59,269 nt of DNA from Scytonema sp. UIC 10036 (GTDB lineage Bacteria > Cyanobacteriota > Cyanobacteriia > Cyanobacteriales > Nostocaceae): the NCBI RefSeq assembly GCF_009725235.1, contig NZ_WJFC01000071.1, positions 1 through 59,269 of the forward strand, written 5' to 3'. Below are positions 1 through 8,275 of the stretch, piece by piece. Made by a program: the position numbers and the translations under genes. The notes under the pieces were generated by a model. The model was given only the letters and a program-made list of their open reading frames with translations, had not been told where the DNA came from and made no database searches. Position 1 is the stretch's first letter; each line of letters opens with the position of its first letter.

Positions 1-32
1 GGGTTAGGGTGGGGTAAAAAATATTTGATACA

Positions 33-416
33 TCAATCATGACTTTTCAAACATCCTCTCAGATAATGTAAGCATTGTGTGCCAAACTCGTTATATAGAT
101 GCAGGGCTATCTCAGTATCAGAGTTGGTTTTTAGCTGATATCCCCATTGTTTCAAATCGCGCTGTATACGCTCGAAGTCATAAAATTCACCATTGGCAAT
201 AATATGTAGAGTTTCATCTTGGTTGGCAATCGGTTGATCTCCGTTTTGGAGGTCGATAATACTTAGTCGTGTATGTCCTAATGCAACTCGACGGTCAGGA
301 GAAATCCAAAATTTTTGTCCATCTGGACCTCGATGCTGCAAGCAATCAATACCTAATCTCAAAGAGGATTCGGAAATAAGTCCCTTTTGTGAAAACAAAG
401 CCACTATGCCACACAT
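33..416 (-). pseudogene. asparagine synthetase (glutamine-hydrolysing), N-terminal fragment
   Basis: The reading frame starts MCGIVALF, so Cys2 is the N-terminal nucleophile of a class II glutamine amidotransferase. It continues with the family motifs CLQHRGPDGQ, LGHTRLSIID and ANGEFYDF. Full-length AsnB proteins are about 600 residues, with an ATP-dependent synthetase domain after the glutaminase domain. Here the frame is colinear with the family up to LHYLRG, then leaves it and stops six residues later. The sequence beyond has no visible synthetase coding, so this looks like a deletion or rearrangement breakpoint rather than a single frameshift. What lies left of base 1 is unseen, and the missing part could be elsewhere. 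A functional ammonia-channelling enzyme is not expected. Confidence 0.8.
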
Positions 417-517
417 AAAATACCCGCATTCTTTCAGAATAATTTAGATGAAAAGAGTTTATATGTAAACCGACTTAGTACCACCTGCCCTCGGTCAATA
501 TGAGAAAATTAAATACC

Positions 518-1936
518 TTACAGCTTAATCATTTTCTCCAACGCCATTTGTAAATCTTGTGTCAAATCAATAACCGCCTGTCTAGCTGCTTGACGGCTTT
601 GCTGATACTTTGACCAACGTTCTGTTACAGAAATCGGTTCACCCACTGTTATCCGAGATTTTCTCCAACCGAGTCGAGGGCGTGCGGGGCTTTTCTCTCC
701 TTTAATGCGAGCAATTAAGTCAAATAAAATCAAAGAGGTTTCTGCAAATCTCTCGAAAGATGGCTTTTCTAAAATATAGCTTCCTGTAACTGCAACAAAA
801 CTCTCTGCCAAACGCATATGCAGTACTCGCAAAGATGCTTCTTCTGCAATCCAATCTGCCAAACCCCTTTCTAAGGGTGATAGTGTCTGCAAATCGGGCA
901 AATCTTTGCGGTAAATATCATCCCAAGATGCGGCTTCCAATCGACGACATCGGTCAATTATGTTTCCTTCGCTGTCCAGCCCAAAAAATTGCTCGGCTGC
1001 TTTTAGGGATCTATCTAATACTTTCTGGAGACGATTGGCGAGTATCTGGTTGCGGCTAACAGATGGATCGCTTGGTGCTGCTTGGGTGGTGCTTTGATGG
1101 TTAAAGCGATCGTAAAACTTTTCCATTTGCAAAAGGATATGTTCGCCAAGATGAAACAGTCGCTCATAGAAAAACTTCTCTCGGTCAACCAGAGTTGCTT
1201 GGCTCATTTGCTGCACTGGTAAACCGCAATCTGCTTCTAACTTTCCTAAAAGCCAATCTAGTTTTTTCCAAGATGGATTGATGTAGCTATATTGATTGTA
1301 GACTGGCACAATGAAAACCTCTTCAGTCCGATTGGCTTTGAGCAAGTCTTCCACGCACCAAAAGCCCATGTGAGCAACACCCGGTTCTAGAGGGCTGACA
1401 ATTTCACTGTGTCCGTTGGTTCCTCCTTCAGGAGCGACAGCAATGGGAATTTTACCATTGGCAAATAAATCCCGTGCTGTCTTCATGCCAATTCTGTCCA
1501 ATCGCTTACCTCTATGGATTGGTAAGCCGCCCAACCCAGAAAACAGCCAACCCAACCAATTTCCCGCCCATAAAGTCATTCCCCGTTCGTAAATAAAGTG
1601 AGAATGGATTGGAGATTGCAGCGAAATCCCTTTTTTACGTGCAATTTCCGGTACAGCTTTAGATACTAGGTGAAACATACACAGAGGATCGTCCACCTCA
1701 GGATGGCGAAAGGCAATTAAAAAGCGGATTTTGCCAGCCTGAAATTGTTGGTACAGCTTGGCTAACACCTCAACATTCACCGTTTCAACTTGGGCAATAC
1801 CAGTTGGTAACCAGGGTCGCAACCTTAAACGCAACACAACGGGTAAAATCACTTGCATCATATAGCGTACAAGTGGGTTGTAGTGCGGTGGAATAAACTC
1901 TAGTGGTGGTTGAGCAAGTTGAATGGGATGGGGCAA
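518..1936 (-). CDS. 1-acyl-sn-glycerol-3-phosphate acyltransferase-like protein
   Basis: This 472-residue protein belongs to the PlsC/lysophospholipid acyltransferase superfamily, which transfers an acyl chain to a lysophospholipid at the membrane. RHPEVDDP carries the HxxxxD-type catalytic motif (about residue 78), GLPIHRG resembles block II, and APEGGTNGHSEIVSPLEPG matches the glycerol-phosphate-binding block with a conserved EGG/PEG core. The C-terminal 200 residues are mostly helical and longer than in minimal PlsC. The start is TTG: a strong AGGAGAG lies five bases upstream, and no ATG fits better. It is divergent from hemD across a 380-bp intergenic region. The superfamily is clear; the exact acceptor lipid cannot be told. 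Confidence 0.82.
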   Translation of the reverse strand: MPHPIQLAQPPLEFIPPHYNPLVRYMMQVILPVVLRLRLRPWLPTGIAQVETVNVEVLAKLYQQFQAGKIRFLIAFRHPEVDDPLCMFHLVSKAVPEIARKKGISLQSPIHSHFIYERGMTLWAGNWLGWLFSGLGGLPIHRGKRLDRIGMKTARDLFANGKIPIAVAPEGGTNGHSEIVSPLEPGVAHMGFWCVEDLLKANRTEEVFIVPVYNQYSYINPSWKKLDWLLGKLEADCGLPVQQMSQATLVDREKFFYERLFHLGEHILLQMEKFYDRFNHQSTTQAAPSDPSVSRNQILANRLQKVLDRSLKAAEQFFGLDSEGNIIDRCRRLEAASWDDIYRKDLPDLQTLSPLERGLADWIAEEASLRVLHMRLAESFVAVTGSYILEKPSFERFAETSLILFDLIARIKGEKSPARPRLGWRKSRITVGEPISVTERWSKYQQSRQAARQAVIDLTQDLQMALEKMIKL

Positions 1937-2070
1937 GATGGCTCTCCTGATTATCTTCCGAAAGATAGAAATACTTAGTAGATCGTAAATAAGTAATATG
2001 TCTTTAAATTATAGTCGTTGCTCACCTGATTAAACATCTTCAGAAATTAATTATGCGTGCGTACAACCTT

Positions 2071-2098
2071 TAGAGACGCTTCAAACAGCGCGTCTCTA
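2071..2098. repeat. inverted repeat TAGAGACGC / GCGTCTCTA in the divergent intergenic region
   Basis: A 9-bp perfect stem (TAGAGACGC and its complement) with a 10-base loop lies between the divergent acyltransferase and hemD genes. Elements of this GTAGAGACGC type recur between genes in filamentous cyanobacteria. No T-run follows, so I do not call it a terminator. The rest of the 1937-2317 gap is AT-rich and should hold both promoters, but I cannot place them with confidence. Confidence 0.55.
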
Positions 2099-2317
2099 CA
2101 TTGCTTTTGGCTCTTATGTTTATTGATGAAACAAACCCCTTATTATTAAATAATATAAAGAACATCTCTACAACATTCAAAAAATCAGTGCTAAAACAGA
2201 AGAAGGATAAAGTGTGTGGGATGAAGTGAGTCTATACACTGTATCCGAAATAGAGCATCTTCATTAAGTAGGATTTATTATCCTTTATCGTTTATACTTC
2301 ATACTTTTTAGAAATAA

Positions 2318-3178
2318 ATGTTGCTAACATCATCTACCCAACTTCCCTTACACGGGAAGCGAATTCTTGTCACTGCACCTCGGAATTATGCTATGAGATT
2401 ATCTAACCAGCTTGTTAACCAAGGTGCTTTACCAGTGCTCATGCCAACTATAGAAACTTGTTCGCTGGAAAATTTTACTGAATTAGATATTGCATTACAA
2501 CAAATTGAGCAATTCGATTGGATTGCTTTTACTAGTAGAAATGGAATTGAGGCATTTTTCCAACGGTTGGATGAGTTACAAATCAACCCATTGGTATTGG
2601 CAAAGTGCCGTTTGTGCGCTATCGGTATAGATTCGGAAAAATTAGCTGCTTTTGGCGTTAAAGTTGATATGGTTCCAAAAGAACCCAGCCCAGCAGGAAT
2701 TATTGCTGAATTAGCTAAGATTCCTAATATTGCCAAACAAACAGTGCTTGTACCAGTTCCTGAAGTGTTGGGCGTACCAGAACCTGATGTCGTTCCCAAT
2801 TTTGTTGCTGGGTTGAAACAGTTGGGGATGAATGTGACTCGCGTCCCAACTTACATGACTCGCTGTTTGGAAAAAACTGTTTATGAGGTTGAATTAAGTT
2901 TAGTTAAAAAGGGCAAAATAGATGCGATCGCTTTTAGCAGTACTGCTGAAATTATGGCTTTTTTAAAAATGGTTAATTCAAAAAGCGATTATGAAAATTG
3001 TGTTATCGCTTGTTTTGGACCTTACACGGCAGCCAATGCAGAAAAATTAGGTTTAAAGGTGTCTATCGTTTCTCAAGATTATAGTTCTTTTGCAGGATTT
3101 ACAGATGCGATCGCATTATTTTTTAACGGAAGATGTACAGCCCGGACTGAACAAGGAGATCGTCTCCCTTGCAAATAA
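2318..3178 (+). CDS. hemD: uroporphyrinogen-III synthase
   Basis: This is a 286-residue cytoplasmic protein of the HemD family, which closes and inverts ring D of hydroxymethylbilane to give uroporphyrinogen III, the branch point to heme, chlorophyll and cobalamin. It opens with GKRILVTAPRNYAMRLSNQL (the N-terminal Rossmann-like lobe). It then has FDWIAFTSRNGIEAFF, the family hallmark, and a second lobe with IDAIAFSSTAEIMAFL and VIACFGPYTAANAEKLGLKV. The start is the ATG at 2318; an upstream Shine-Dalgarno site is weak. It is followed by a 170-bp gap before the double-glycine peptide gene. HemD proteins are poorly conserved, so the call rests on the two motif-bearing lobes and the length. Confidence 0.87.
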   Translation: MLLTSSTQLPLHGKRILVTAPRNYAMRLSNQLVNQGALPVLMPTIETCSLENFTELDIALQQIEQFDWIAFTSRNGIEAFFQRLDELQINPLVLAKCRLCAIGIDSEKLAAFGVKVDMVPKEPSPAGIIAELAKIPNIAKQTVLVPVPEVLGVPEPDVVPNFVAGLKQLGMNVTRVPTYMTRCLEKTVYEVELSLVKKGKIDAIAFSSTAEIMAFLKMVNSKSDYENCVIACFGPYTAANAEKLGLKVSIVSQDYSSFAGFTDAIALFFNGRCTARTEQGDRLPCK

Positions 3179-3345
3179 CTTCCGGTTATCACATTTCTGG
3201 AGAAACCGCAATGTTCCTTAGGACAAAATAGTTACACTTACGTCGAACTAAAATCCCTCAAATTGGCTGTTTGTAAGCTTTTTGGCGTAATAATCTAAAT
3301 AGTTATTCCGAACGGAATACTTCTTGTTACAACATAAGGAAAATC

Positions 3346-3570
3346 ATGGCTAACATCAAAATCGCTGAATTGCAAACCGTCAACCAAGTTGAAGAAACCG
3401 TCAACCAAGTTGAAGAACTGAGCAACGAAGATTTAACATCTGTAGTAGGTGGAATAGCTGCAGCAGGAACCGGCGGACTCTTGGATTCAGTACCAGTTGT
3501 CGGCCCACTACTAGGTGGTTTATTAGGCGGACTACCAATCGTAGGCGGAATCGTCGCACCAGCACCATAA
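3346..3570 (+). CDS. double-glycine leader peptide (bacteriocin/RiPP-like precursor)
   Basis: This small protein has 74 residues. An acidic leader (IKIAELQTVNQVEE...) ends in ELSNEDLTSVVGG, the classic double-glycine cleavage context (L at -12/-7, GG at -2/-1) recognised by C39-peptidase ABC exporters. The predicted core (about 38 residues) is hydrophobic and glycine-rich, with GGLL and GGLPIVGG repeats, no Cys and almost no charge, like pore-forming class II bacteriocins. TVNQVEE is tandemly duplicated in the leader. AAGGAAAATC precedes the ATG. No exporter or modification enzyme is visible nearby, so processing would depend on genes elsewhere. Similar peptides are common in Nostocales as CTB-type bacteriocin families; activity is not established. 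Confidence 0.72.
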   Translation: MANIKIAELQTVNQVEETVNQVEELSNEDLTSVVGGIAAAGTGGLLDSVPVVGPLLGGLLGGLPIVGGIVAPAP

Positions 3571-3578
3571 CTGAAAAA

Positions 3579-3599
3579 ACTTGAGAAGTTGTCTCAAGT
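3579..3599 (+). terminator. stem-loop just after the double-glycine peptide gene
   Basis: An 8-bp perfect stem ACTTGAGA/TCTCAAGT with a 5-base loop starts 9 bases after the stop codon. No U-run follows. It may attenuate or protect the 3' end of the mRNA. A second hairpin with the same TCTCAAGT arm lies 200 bases downstream. Confidence 0.5.
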
Positions 3600-3783
3600 C
3601 TCGTCAGTAATAAAGTACTTCATCTTCCTATTATAGCAACAAGCTTAAAGACTGAAAACTTGATTTTGGGAATATTTCCCAAGACTTGATGACAGTTTTG
3701 TTAAGAATTCTATAATGTCGTTTGTACTTGAAGAGGGAACTACGGTTACCCTTTTCTGTAGATCGCGCACTCCTTAAACCAAA

Positions 3784-3820
3784 CAAAAACTTGGGACAAT
3801 GTCTCAAGTTTTTGTTTTGT
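3784..3820 (+). terminator. rho-independent terminator
   Basis: CAAAAACTTG pairs with CAAGTTTTTG around a short loop, with an internal GA/TC extension, followed by TTTTG. This is the strongest terminator in this part of the window and probably ends the peptide transcript. Between it and the gene (3600-3783) there is another hairpin (TTGGGAATATTTCCCAA, 3666-3682) and no credible ORF. Confidence 0.7.
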
Positions 3821-3868
3821 AAACACTCAAATCCTCAAATATTCTCCCTGAACATCAAGCTGTGAGTT

Positions 3869-4100
3869 GAACCACTTGCAATACTTGTTGCTTAAGCCTA
3901 AAAATCCGAAAATACGTAGGTTGGGTTGAGGAACGAAACCCAACATTTACAGACATTTGTTGCGATGGTGCCAAAAAAGAGCTTGAATCCACCAAGTAGG
4001 TTGAGGAACTCTACCCAACATTCACAGACATTTGTTGGGTTTCACACACGGTAAACCTAACCTACAATTTCCTCAGCCCTTGCAGTATTGGAACCACTTG
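3869..4100. mobile_element. MITE-like element with 10-bp target duplication
   Basis: The outer sequence CAATACT (3879) and its complement AGTATTG (to 4090) bound a 212-bp non-coding element. Directly outside, GAACCACTTG occurs at 3869-3878 and again at 4091-4100, a perfect 10-bp direct repeat that looks like a target-site duplication. Inside are copies of GTAGGTTGGGTTGAGGAACG and ACCCAACATTTACAGACA, and the right part ends with CCTAACCTACAATTTCC. Related copies occur at 22871-23009, 31391-31512, 35530-35640 and 49660-49744. It has no transposase, so it would need one in trans. Confidence 0.7.
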
Positions 4101-4286
4101 ATGGCAGTTACTGCCACAACGTGCTTCCACATAGAGAACAGAGTCTAAAAATGTATAGAAACACACTTATCATACAAATTAATGTTAATCTACCCGTATA
4201 CCAGTTCTTCTAGTACTGAATTACTAAAAAACTTTTCAAAATCTACTTTTCGCTTCAAAATTATGAATATAAAGTATTAGGATTCA

Positions 4287-5051
4287 GTTTCAATCCCTAA
4301 TAGGGAGTAAATGAAATTGCAATTTGACGGTATCTAGTCCGTCTCCCCCTTTTTTTTGCGTTTCAATCCCTAATAGGGAGTAAATGAAATTGCAATTCTC
4401 CCAAGCTATCCCCTCGCGAGTTTTCTGCTCCGTTTCAATCCCTAATAGGGAGTAAATGAAATTGCAATCTGGTATTTCCAGCAAGCTGTCTAATGAAAAA
4501 GCAGGTTTCAATCCCTAATAGGGAGTAAATGAAATTGCAATACATTATGGCACATTTCACGAGCTATTCAGTAGAATTTCCGTTTCAATCCCTAATAGGG
4601 AGTAAATGAAATTGCAATCGCCATTGATTCGGCAATTGTCAGTCTGTACGGAAACTTGTTTCAATCCCTAATAGGGAGTAAATGAAATTGCAATCGATCG
4701 TACCGTATTTGAGCATTGTATTAATGTTGTTTCAATCCCTAATAGGGAGTAAATGAAATTGCAATGCCTGGGACAATTGAAAAGAGTAGAGCTTTCAAGA
4801 TTGAGTTTCAATCCCTAATAGGGAGTAAATGAAATTGCAATGTGTTTTATGTCAGATATAATTTCCGATCTGTTAGTTTCAATCCCTAATAGGGAGTAAA
4901 TGAAATTGCAATTTTACAAAGTTCCAGTTATAGAAATAGCATCAGGTTTCAATCCCTAATAGGGAGTAAATGAAATTGCAATCACTTTAGCGATCGCCGT
5001 CCGCGCCGCCTCATGTTTCAATCCCTAATAGGGAGTAAATGAAATTGCAAT
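4287..5051 (-). CRISPR. CRISPR array, 11 repeats and 10 spacers, transcribed leftward
   Basis: Eleven identical 37-base repeats begin at 4287, 4360, 4432, 4505, 4582, 4658, 4729, 4805, 4876, 4946 and 5015. Spacers are 36, 35, 36, 40, 39, 34, 39, 34, 33 and 32 bases and all differ. On the minus strand the repeat ends ATTGAAAC, the usual 8-base 5' handle of type I/III crRNAs. It contains the hairpin TCCCTA-T-TAGGGA, so transcription should run leftward from a leader to the right of 5051. No repeat is degenerate. No cas gene is in the window, so interference proteins must act from elsewhere. The spacer at 4983-5014 contains a HIP1 octamer. Confidence 0.97.
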
Positions 5052-5410
5052 GGCAGGAGCCTGGAACTCAATCGGTATTTGGTTGTCATGGTTCAAAATC
5101 GCGGATGGCTCAATCATAGCACGAGAAATTGAGATTGACTAGAGGGAAAATGGCTGAAATCAAGGCTGGGTAAGGTGCGCGGATGGCTTGGATGGTACGC
5201 TCGCCGCTATGTCATGTACCAAAAGGAATACGGCTATTTTTCTTGTAAGGTGAATTTCAACACCTACCCATCCGCGCTTAACTGCCAGTAGTTACCACTT
5301 TTGCGAACAGTATAGCCTTTTATGAAGAGGCAGAAAATTTTCTTGTATCATTATTAAGTTAACCGAATCCTGGCAACGGGATGAAAGCACATCTTTAATC
5401 TAAACTCAGC
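5052..5410 (-). promoter_or_regulatory. probable CRISPR leader
   Basis: This 359-bp ORF-free stretch flanks the handle-proximal side of the array, where a leader is expected. It contains GCGGATGGCT at 5101 and 5179 and the inverted CCATCCGCGC at 5268-5277. It also has GGGTAAGGTG and CACCTACCC, so it can fold into alternative hairpins. I see no unambiguous promoter. The calling logic is position and repeat orientation; the iterated GCGGATGG motif is what can be seen directly. Confidence 0.55.
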
Positions 5411-6088
5411 TTGACCATTCAACTACAACACCTGCCACCAACAAAATACGGATTAGCACTCCACACTACCACTCGCGAACTGGGCTTGGCAATAAGCAAC
5501 TTTGCGGGAGACACTCGTTCTCATATCTGGTATTTAGACCGTGAGTTATCCAGCCATTTACACCAGTATTTAATTGAATTTATTCAGCCTCAAACTTGGG
5601 CTGACTTGGCGTTTATTGCAGTTGCTAAGGGACCGGGTGGTTTTACAGGCACTCGCATTGGGGTTGTGACTGCTCGTACTTTGGGTCAACAGTTGGGCAT
5701 TCCCGTATTTGCTGTCTCCAATTTGGCAGCTGTGGCATGGTCACACATTCGCTTGCCGCAGGCAGAAGGGGATATAAGTTTAAAGGAACCTGTTATTGCC
5801 GTACAGATGCCAGCCCAACGAGGTCAAGTTTTTGGTGGTATCTATCAACCCAACCCCAATGCTTCTGGGCTAGAGGTTCTATTACCAGATATTGCGATCG
5901 CACCAGAGGTATGGCAAGAGAAGTTAACCAATTGGAACCAACGCTATCAACTTGTTGAAGCAACATCTGGGTTAGCAGCAACTGTCACAAGCGTATTGCA
6001 ACTGGCGTATTTAGATTGGCAAAAAGGTATGCGTCCTAATTGGTCAGAAGCGTTACCATTTTACGGGCAACATCCAGTAGATCCCTGA
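5411..6088 (+). CDS. tsaB: tRNA threonylcarbamoyladenosine biosynthesis protein TsaB
   Basis: This 225-residue member of the ASKHA/Kae1-like fold is the non-catalytic partner of TsaD in making t6A37 on ANN-decoding tRNAs. It opens with YGLALHTTTRELGLAI (the phosphate-1-like strand) and has the family signature VAKGPGGFTGTRIGVVTARTL followed by GIPVFAVSNLAAVAW. Residues 120-200 are more variable, as usual in TsaB. The start is TTG at 5411; no ATG lies upstream in frame after the CRISPR flank, and the Shine-Dalgarno site is poor, so translation may be weak. It lies alone between the CRISPR leader and the convergent toxin remnant. Confidence 0.9.
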   Translation: MTIQLQHLPPTKYGLALHTTTRELGLAISNFAGDTRSHIWYLDRELSSHLHQYLIEFIQPQTWADLAFIAVAKGPGGFTGTRIGVVTARTLGQQLGIPVFAVSNLAAVAWSHIRLPQAEGDISLKEPVIAVQMPAQRGQVFGGIYQPNPNASGLEVLLPDIAIAPEVWQEKLTNWNQRYQLVEATSGLAATVTSVLQLAYLDWQKGMRPNWSEALPFYGQHPVDP

Positions 6089-6117
6089 TGAGTACTTCGC
6101 CTTCGTTCCATTCTGGT

Positions 6118-6516
6118 TTAGAGAACACAGAGGAGCGGAGCACCGTCTTGCATATCCTCAGAATAAAGAATATTTGCTCCTGCATCTAAAGCACTTGCAA
6201 CAAGTAGGCTGTCCCAGAAGGAGAAATAATATTGAGTGCGTAAATTAGACGCTTCTAATAAAGTTTCGCAATAAAAGTTAACAACTCTATATTTTCTATA
6301 AAAGCTGGTAATTAAATTGGATATTTCCTGTTCAGAGAGACGTGCTTTTTTCAACAAATTTGTACAAACTTCATTAATTACCTGTGTGCTCATTACTATA
6401 TTTGGCAATTTAAGTAAAGATTTTGCTACTTCAGATTTGCGTGAATCTTCGTCATCTGAAGCAGTTGTTAGAGCGTAAAACCATACATTTGTATCTATAA
6501 AATAGACTGGCTGAGG
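6118..6516 (-). pseudogene. VapC-like PIN toxin without a usable start codon
   Basis: The frame read leftward gives VYFIDTNVWFYAL (first PIN acidic residue), then NEVCTNLL, SFWDSLLVASALDAGA and LYSEDMQDG, the second half of a PIN ribonuclease active site. In this frame the only codons between a TGA (6519-6517) and TATTTTATAGAT are CCT CAG CCA GTC, none of them a start. An ATG exists one frame away, so a single-base indel has separated start and body. The C-terminus also leaves the family after QDG (APLLCVL, stop), losing the usual final strand. The only in-frame start is a TTG near 6408, which would drop the first catalytic Asp. It overlaps the antitoxin gene upstream. Probably inactive. Confidence 0.72.
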
Positions 6517-6725
6517 TCATAAATTTCGTCTCGCTTCAAAGGAGTTTGATTATCTACTTGAATAGGATGCTCTAGCAGATAATCAATCATATCAACTTGA
6601 GGTTGTGTTTCATCGACAAGAATAATGACTCTTACATTTTTATAGTTTTCTAATTCCTGTCTGTAACGTTCGGGAACCTCAACTAAACCATTTTGGATGT
6701 TTGCTTGAAATTCTACAGCTAACAT
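6495..6725 (-). CDS. antitoxin partner of the PIN toxin remnant
   Basis: A 76-residue protein beginning MLAVEFQANIQNGLVEVPERYRQ, the N-terminal beta-strand plus 'NG.I.VPE.Y' pattern of small cyanobacterial antitoxins found upstream of PIN genes. The second half (EHPIQVDNQTPLKRDEIYD) is the acidic tail that would block the nuclease. Its stop codon lies inside the toxin frame, as in intact VapBC pairs. The antitoxin itself looks intact although its toxin is damaged. Confidence 0.65.
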   Translation of the reverse strand: MLAVEFQANIQNGLVEVPERYRQELENYKNVRVIILVDETQPQVDMIDYLLEHPIQVDNQTPLKRDEIYDLSQSIL

Positions 6726-6877
6726 AAAAACTTGCCTTCATCTTTCTTTTTGTATTGCGACAGCATAACATATCGAATATTTAACGTTTCGGTGCTATTT
6801 TGACAAAGTTAGCCCAAGGCAAGAAGGAGTTTCTTGACTTGGGTTTATTACTGACAAATAGCTCAACGTGAAAAACG

Positions 6878-8140
6878 TTATTTTGCCACTGTCGCCATTG
6901 CTTTATCAACAGCTTGCAATGCCGTGTTGATTTCCGCCTCAGTCACAATCAAAGGTGGAACAAACCGCACAACTTTAGGACCTGCAGGCACCAGCAACAA
7001 GCCTTCGTCTATGGCAGCTTTGACAACATCAGCAGCAGTTATTGGCAGATCTGCGCTCAATTCCATGCCGTCGATCAAACCCCAGCCCCTTACATCTATA
7101 ATTTGATTGGGGTATTTAGCTGCGATCGCTCTTAACCCAGCACGCAATTGTTCGCCTCTCTCCCTAACATTGAGCAAGATATTCTCCCGCTCTAAGGTTT
7201 GGCAAACGGCGAGGGCGACGCCACAAGCAAAGGGATTTCCACCAAAAGTGCTGGCATGCTCTCCTGGTTGGAAAACATCACAGGATGATTTACACATCAT
7301 TGCCCCAATAGGAATACCACCGCCCAAGCCTTTAGCACTGGTGAAAATATCTGGCTCAACACCAAGATGTTCATACCCCCACAAGTGACCGCTACGCCCC
7401 ATTCCAACTTGGACTTCATCAAAAATCAGCAAAATACCGATTTCATCACAAATCTCTCGCAGCTTTTGGAAGTAAGCAATATCTCCCGGTCGAACACCCC
7501 CTTCTCCCTGCAATGGCTCTAATAAAATTGCCGATACGCGATAATCCCCTTCATCCAGTTCGCTAATAGCAACTTCTACTGCATTGAGATCGTTATAAGG
7601 TACATAGTGGAAACAAGGCATTAAAGGTTCAAAGTTTCTTTGATACTTTGGTTGCCCTGTGGCAGTCACCGTTGCCAGAGTTCTACCGTGGAAACTTGCT
7701 TGTGCTGTCAAAATGATGGGTTTTTCAATTTGCTGCACTGTGTGAGCGTATTTCCGCGCCAGTTTAATCGCCGCTTCGTTAGCTTCCGCCCCCGAATTGC
7801 AAAAGAAGACCCGATCCGCGCAAGAATGTTCAATTAACCACTTTGCCAACTCTCCCTGTTCTGGGATGTAATACAAATTAGAAACGTGGTGTAACTTTTG
7901 TATTTGTTGAGTTACCGCTTCCACCATAGCTGGGTGGGCGTGTCCTAGAGTGCAAGTGGCGATCCCAGCCACAAAGTCGAGATACTCTCGCCCCTGTGTA
8001 TCCCAAACACGAGCGCCATTACCTCGTTCTAAGGCAAGGGGGAACCGTGCGTAAGTAGACATCACGGCTTGATTAAAACCTTCCGTATCAAAGGGGCTAG
8101 ATGGTATTATCGCTTGGTCAACCAGAGTTTGTGCGCTCAC
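6878..8140 (-). CDS. argD: acetylornithine aminotransferase
   Basis: A 420-residue class-III PLP aminotransferase that converts N-acetylglutamate semialdehyde to N-acetylornithine in arginine synthesis; the family can also act as succinyldiaminopimelate aminotransferase. It shows YLDFVAGIATCTLGHAHP, FFCNSGAEANEAAIKLARK (PLP phosphate site), SFHGRT, LIFDEVQVGMGRSG (Asp for the pyridine N), TSAKGLGGGIPIGAM (Schiff-base Lys) and HASTFGGNPFACGVA. Length is normal. The start is GTG at 8140, supported by AGGAGGT five bases upstream. It stands alone and divergent from the K+ channel gene. No ARG-box could be placed. Confidence 0.95.
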   Translation of the reverse strand: MSAQTLVDQAIIPSSPFDTEGFNQAVMSTYARFPLALERGNGARVWDTQGREYLDFVAGIATCTLGHAHPAMVEAVTQQIQKLHHVSNLYYIPEQGELAKWLIEHSCADRVFFCNSGAEANEAAIKLARKYAHTVQQIEKPIILTAQASFHGRTLATVTATGQPKYQRNFEPLMPCFHYVPYNDLNAVEVAISELDEGDYRVSAILLEPLQGEGGVRPGDIAYFQKLREICDEIGILLIFDEVQVGMGRSGHLWGYEHLGVEPDIFTSAKGLGGGIPIGAMMCKSSCDVFQPGEHASTFGGNPFACGVALAVCQTLERENILLNVRERGEQLRAGLRAIAAKYPNQIIDVRGWGLIDGMELSADLPITAADVVKAAIDEGLLLVPAGPKVVRFVPPLIVTEAEINTALQAVDKAMATVAK

Positions 8141-8275
8141 TGCCCACCTCCTGAAAATTCTTCATATTACAGCGAATGGCTACTCTCTATGAGAATCCTG
8201 CAAAAAATCTTCGTACAAACATCATCTTAAGCCAGCTCTCAAATATTCTCAAACGAGTTATTTTTTAAAAAAACT

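Noticed and set aside
4290..4511. 73-codon minus-strand ORF with an internal repeat (NFIYSLLGIE)
   Set aside because: It is simply the translation of the first CRISPR repeats and spacers.
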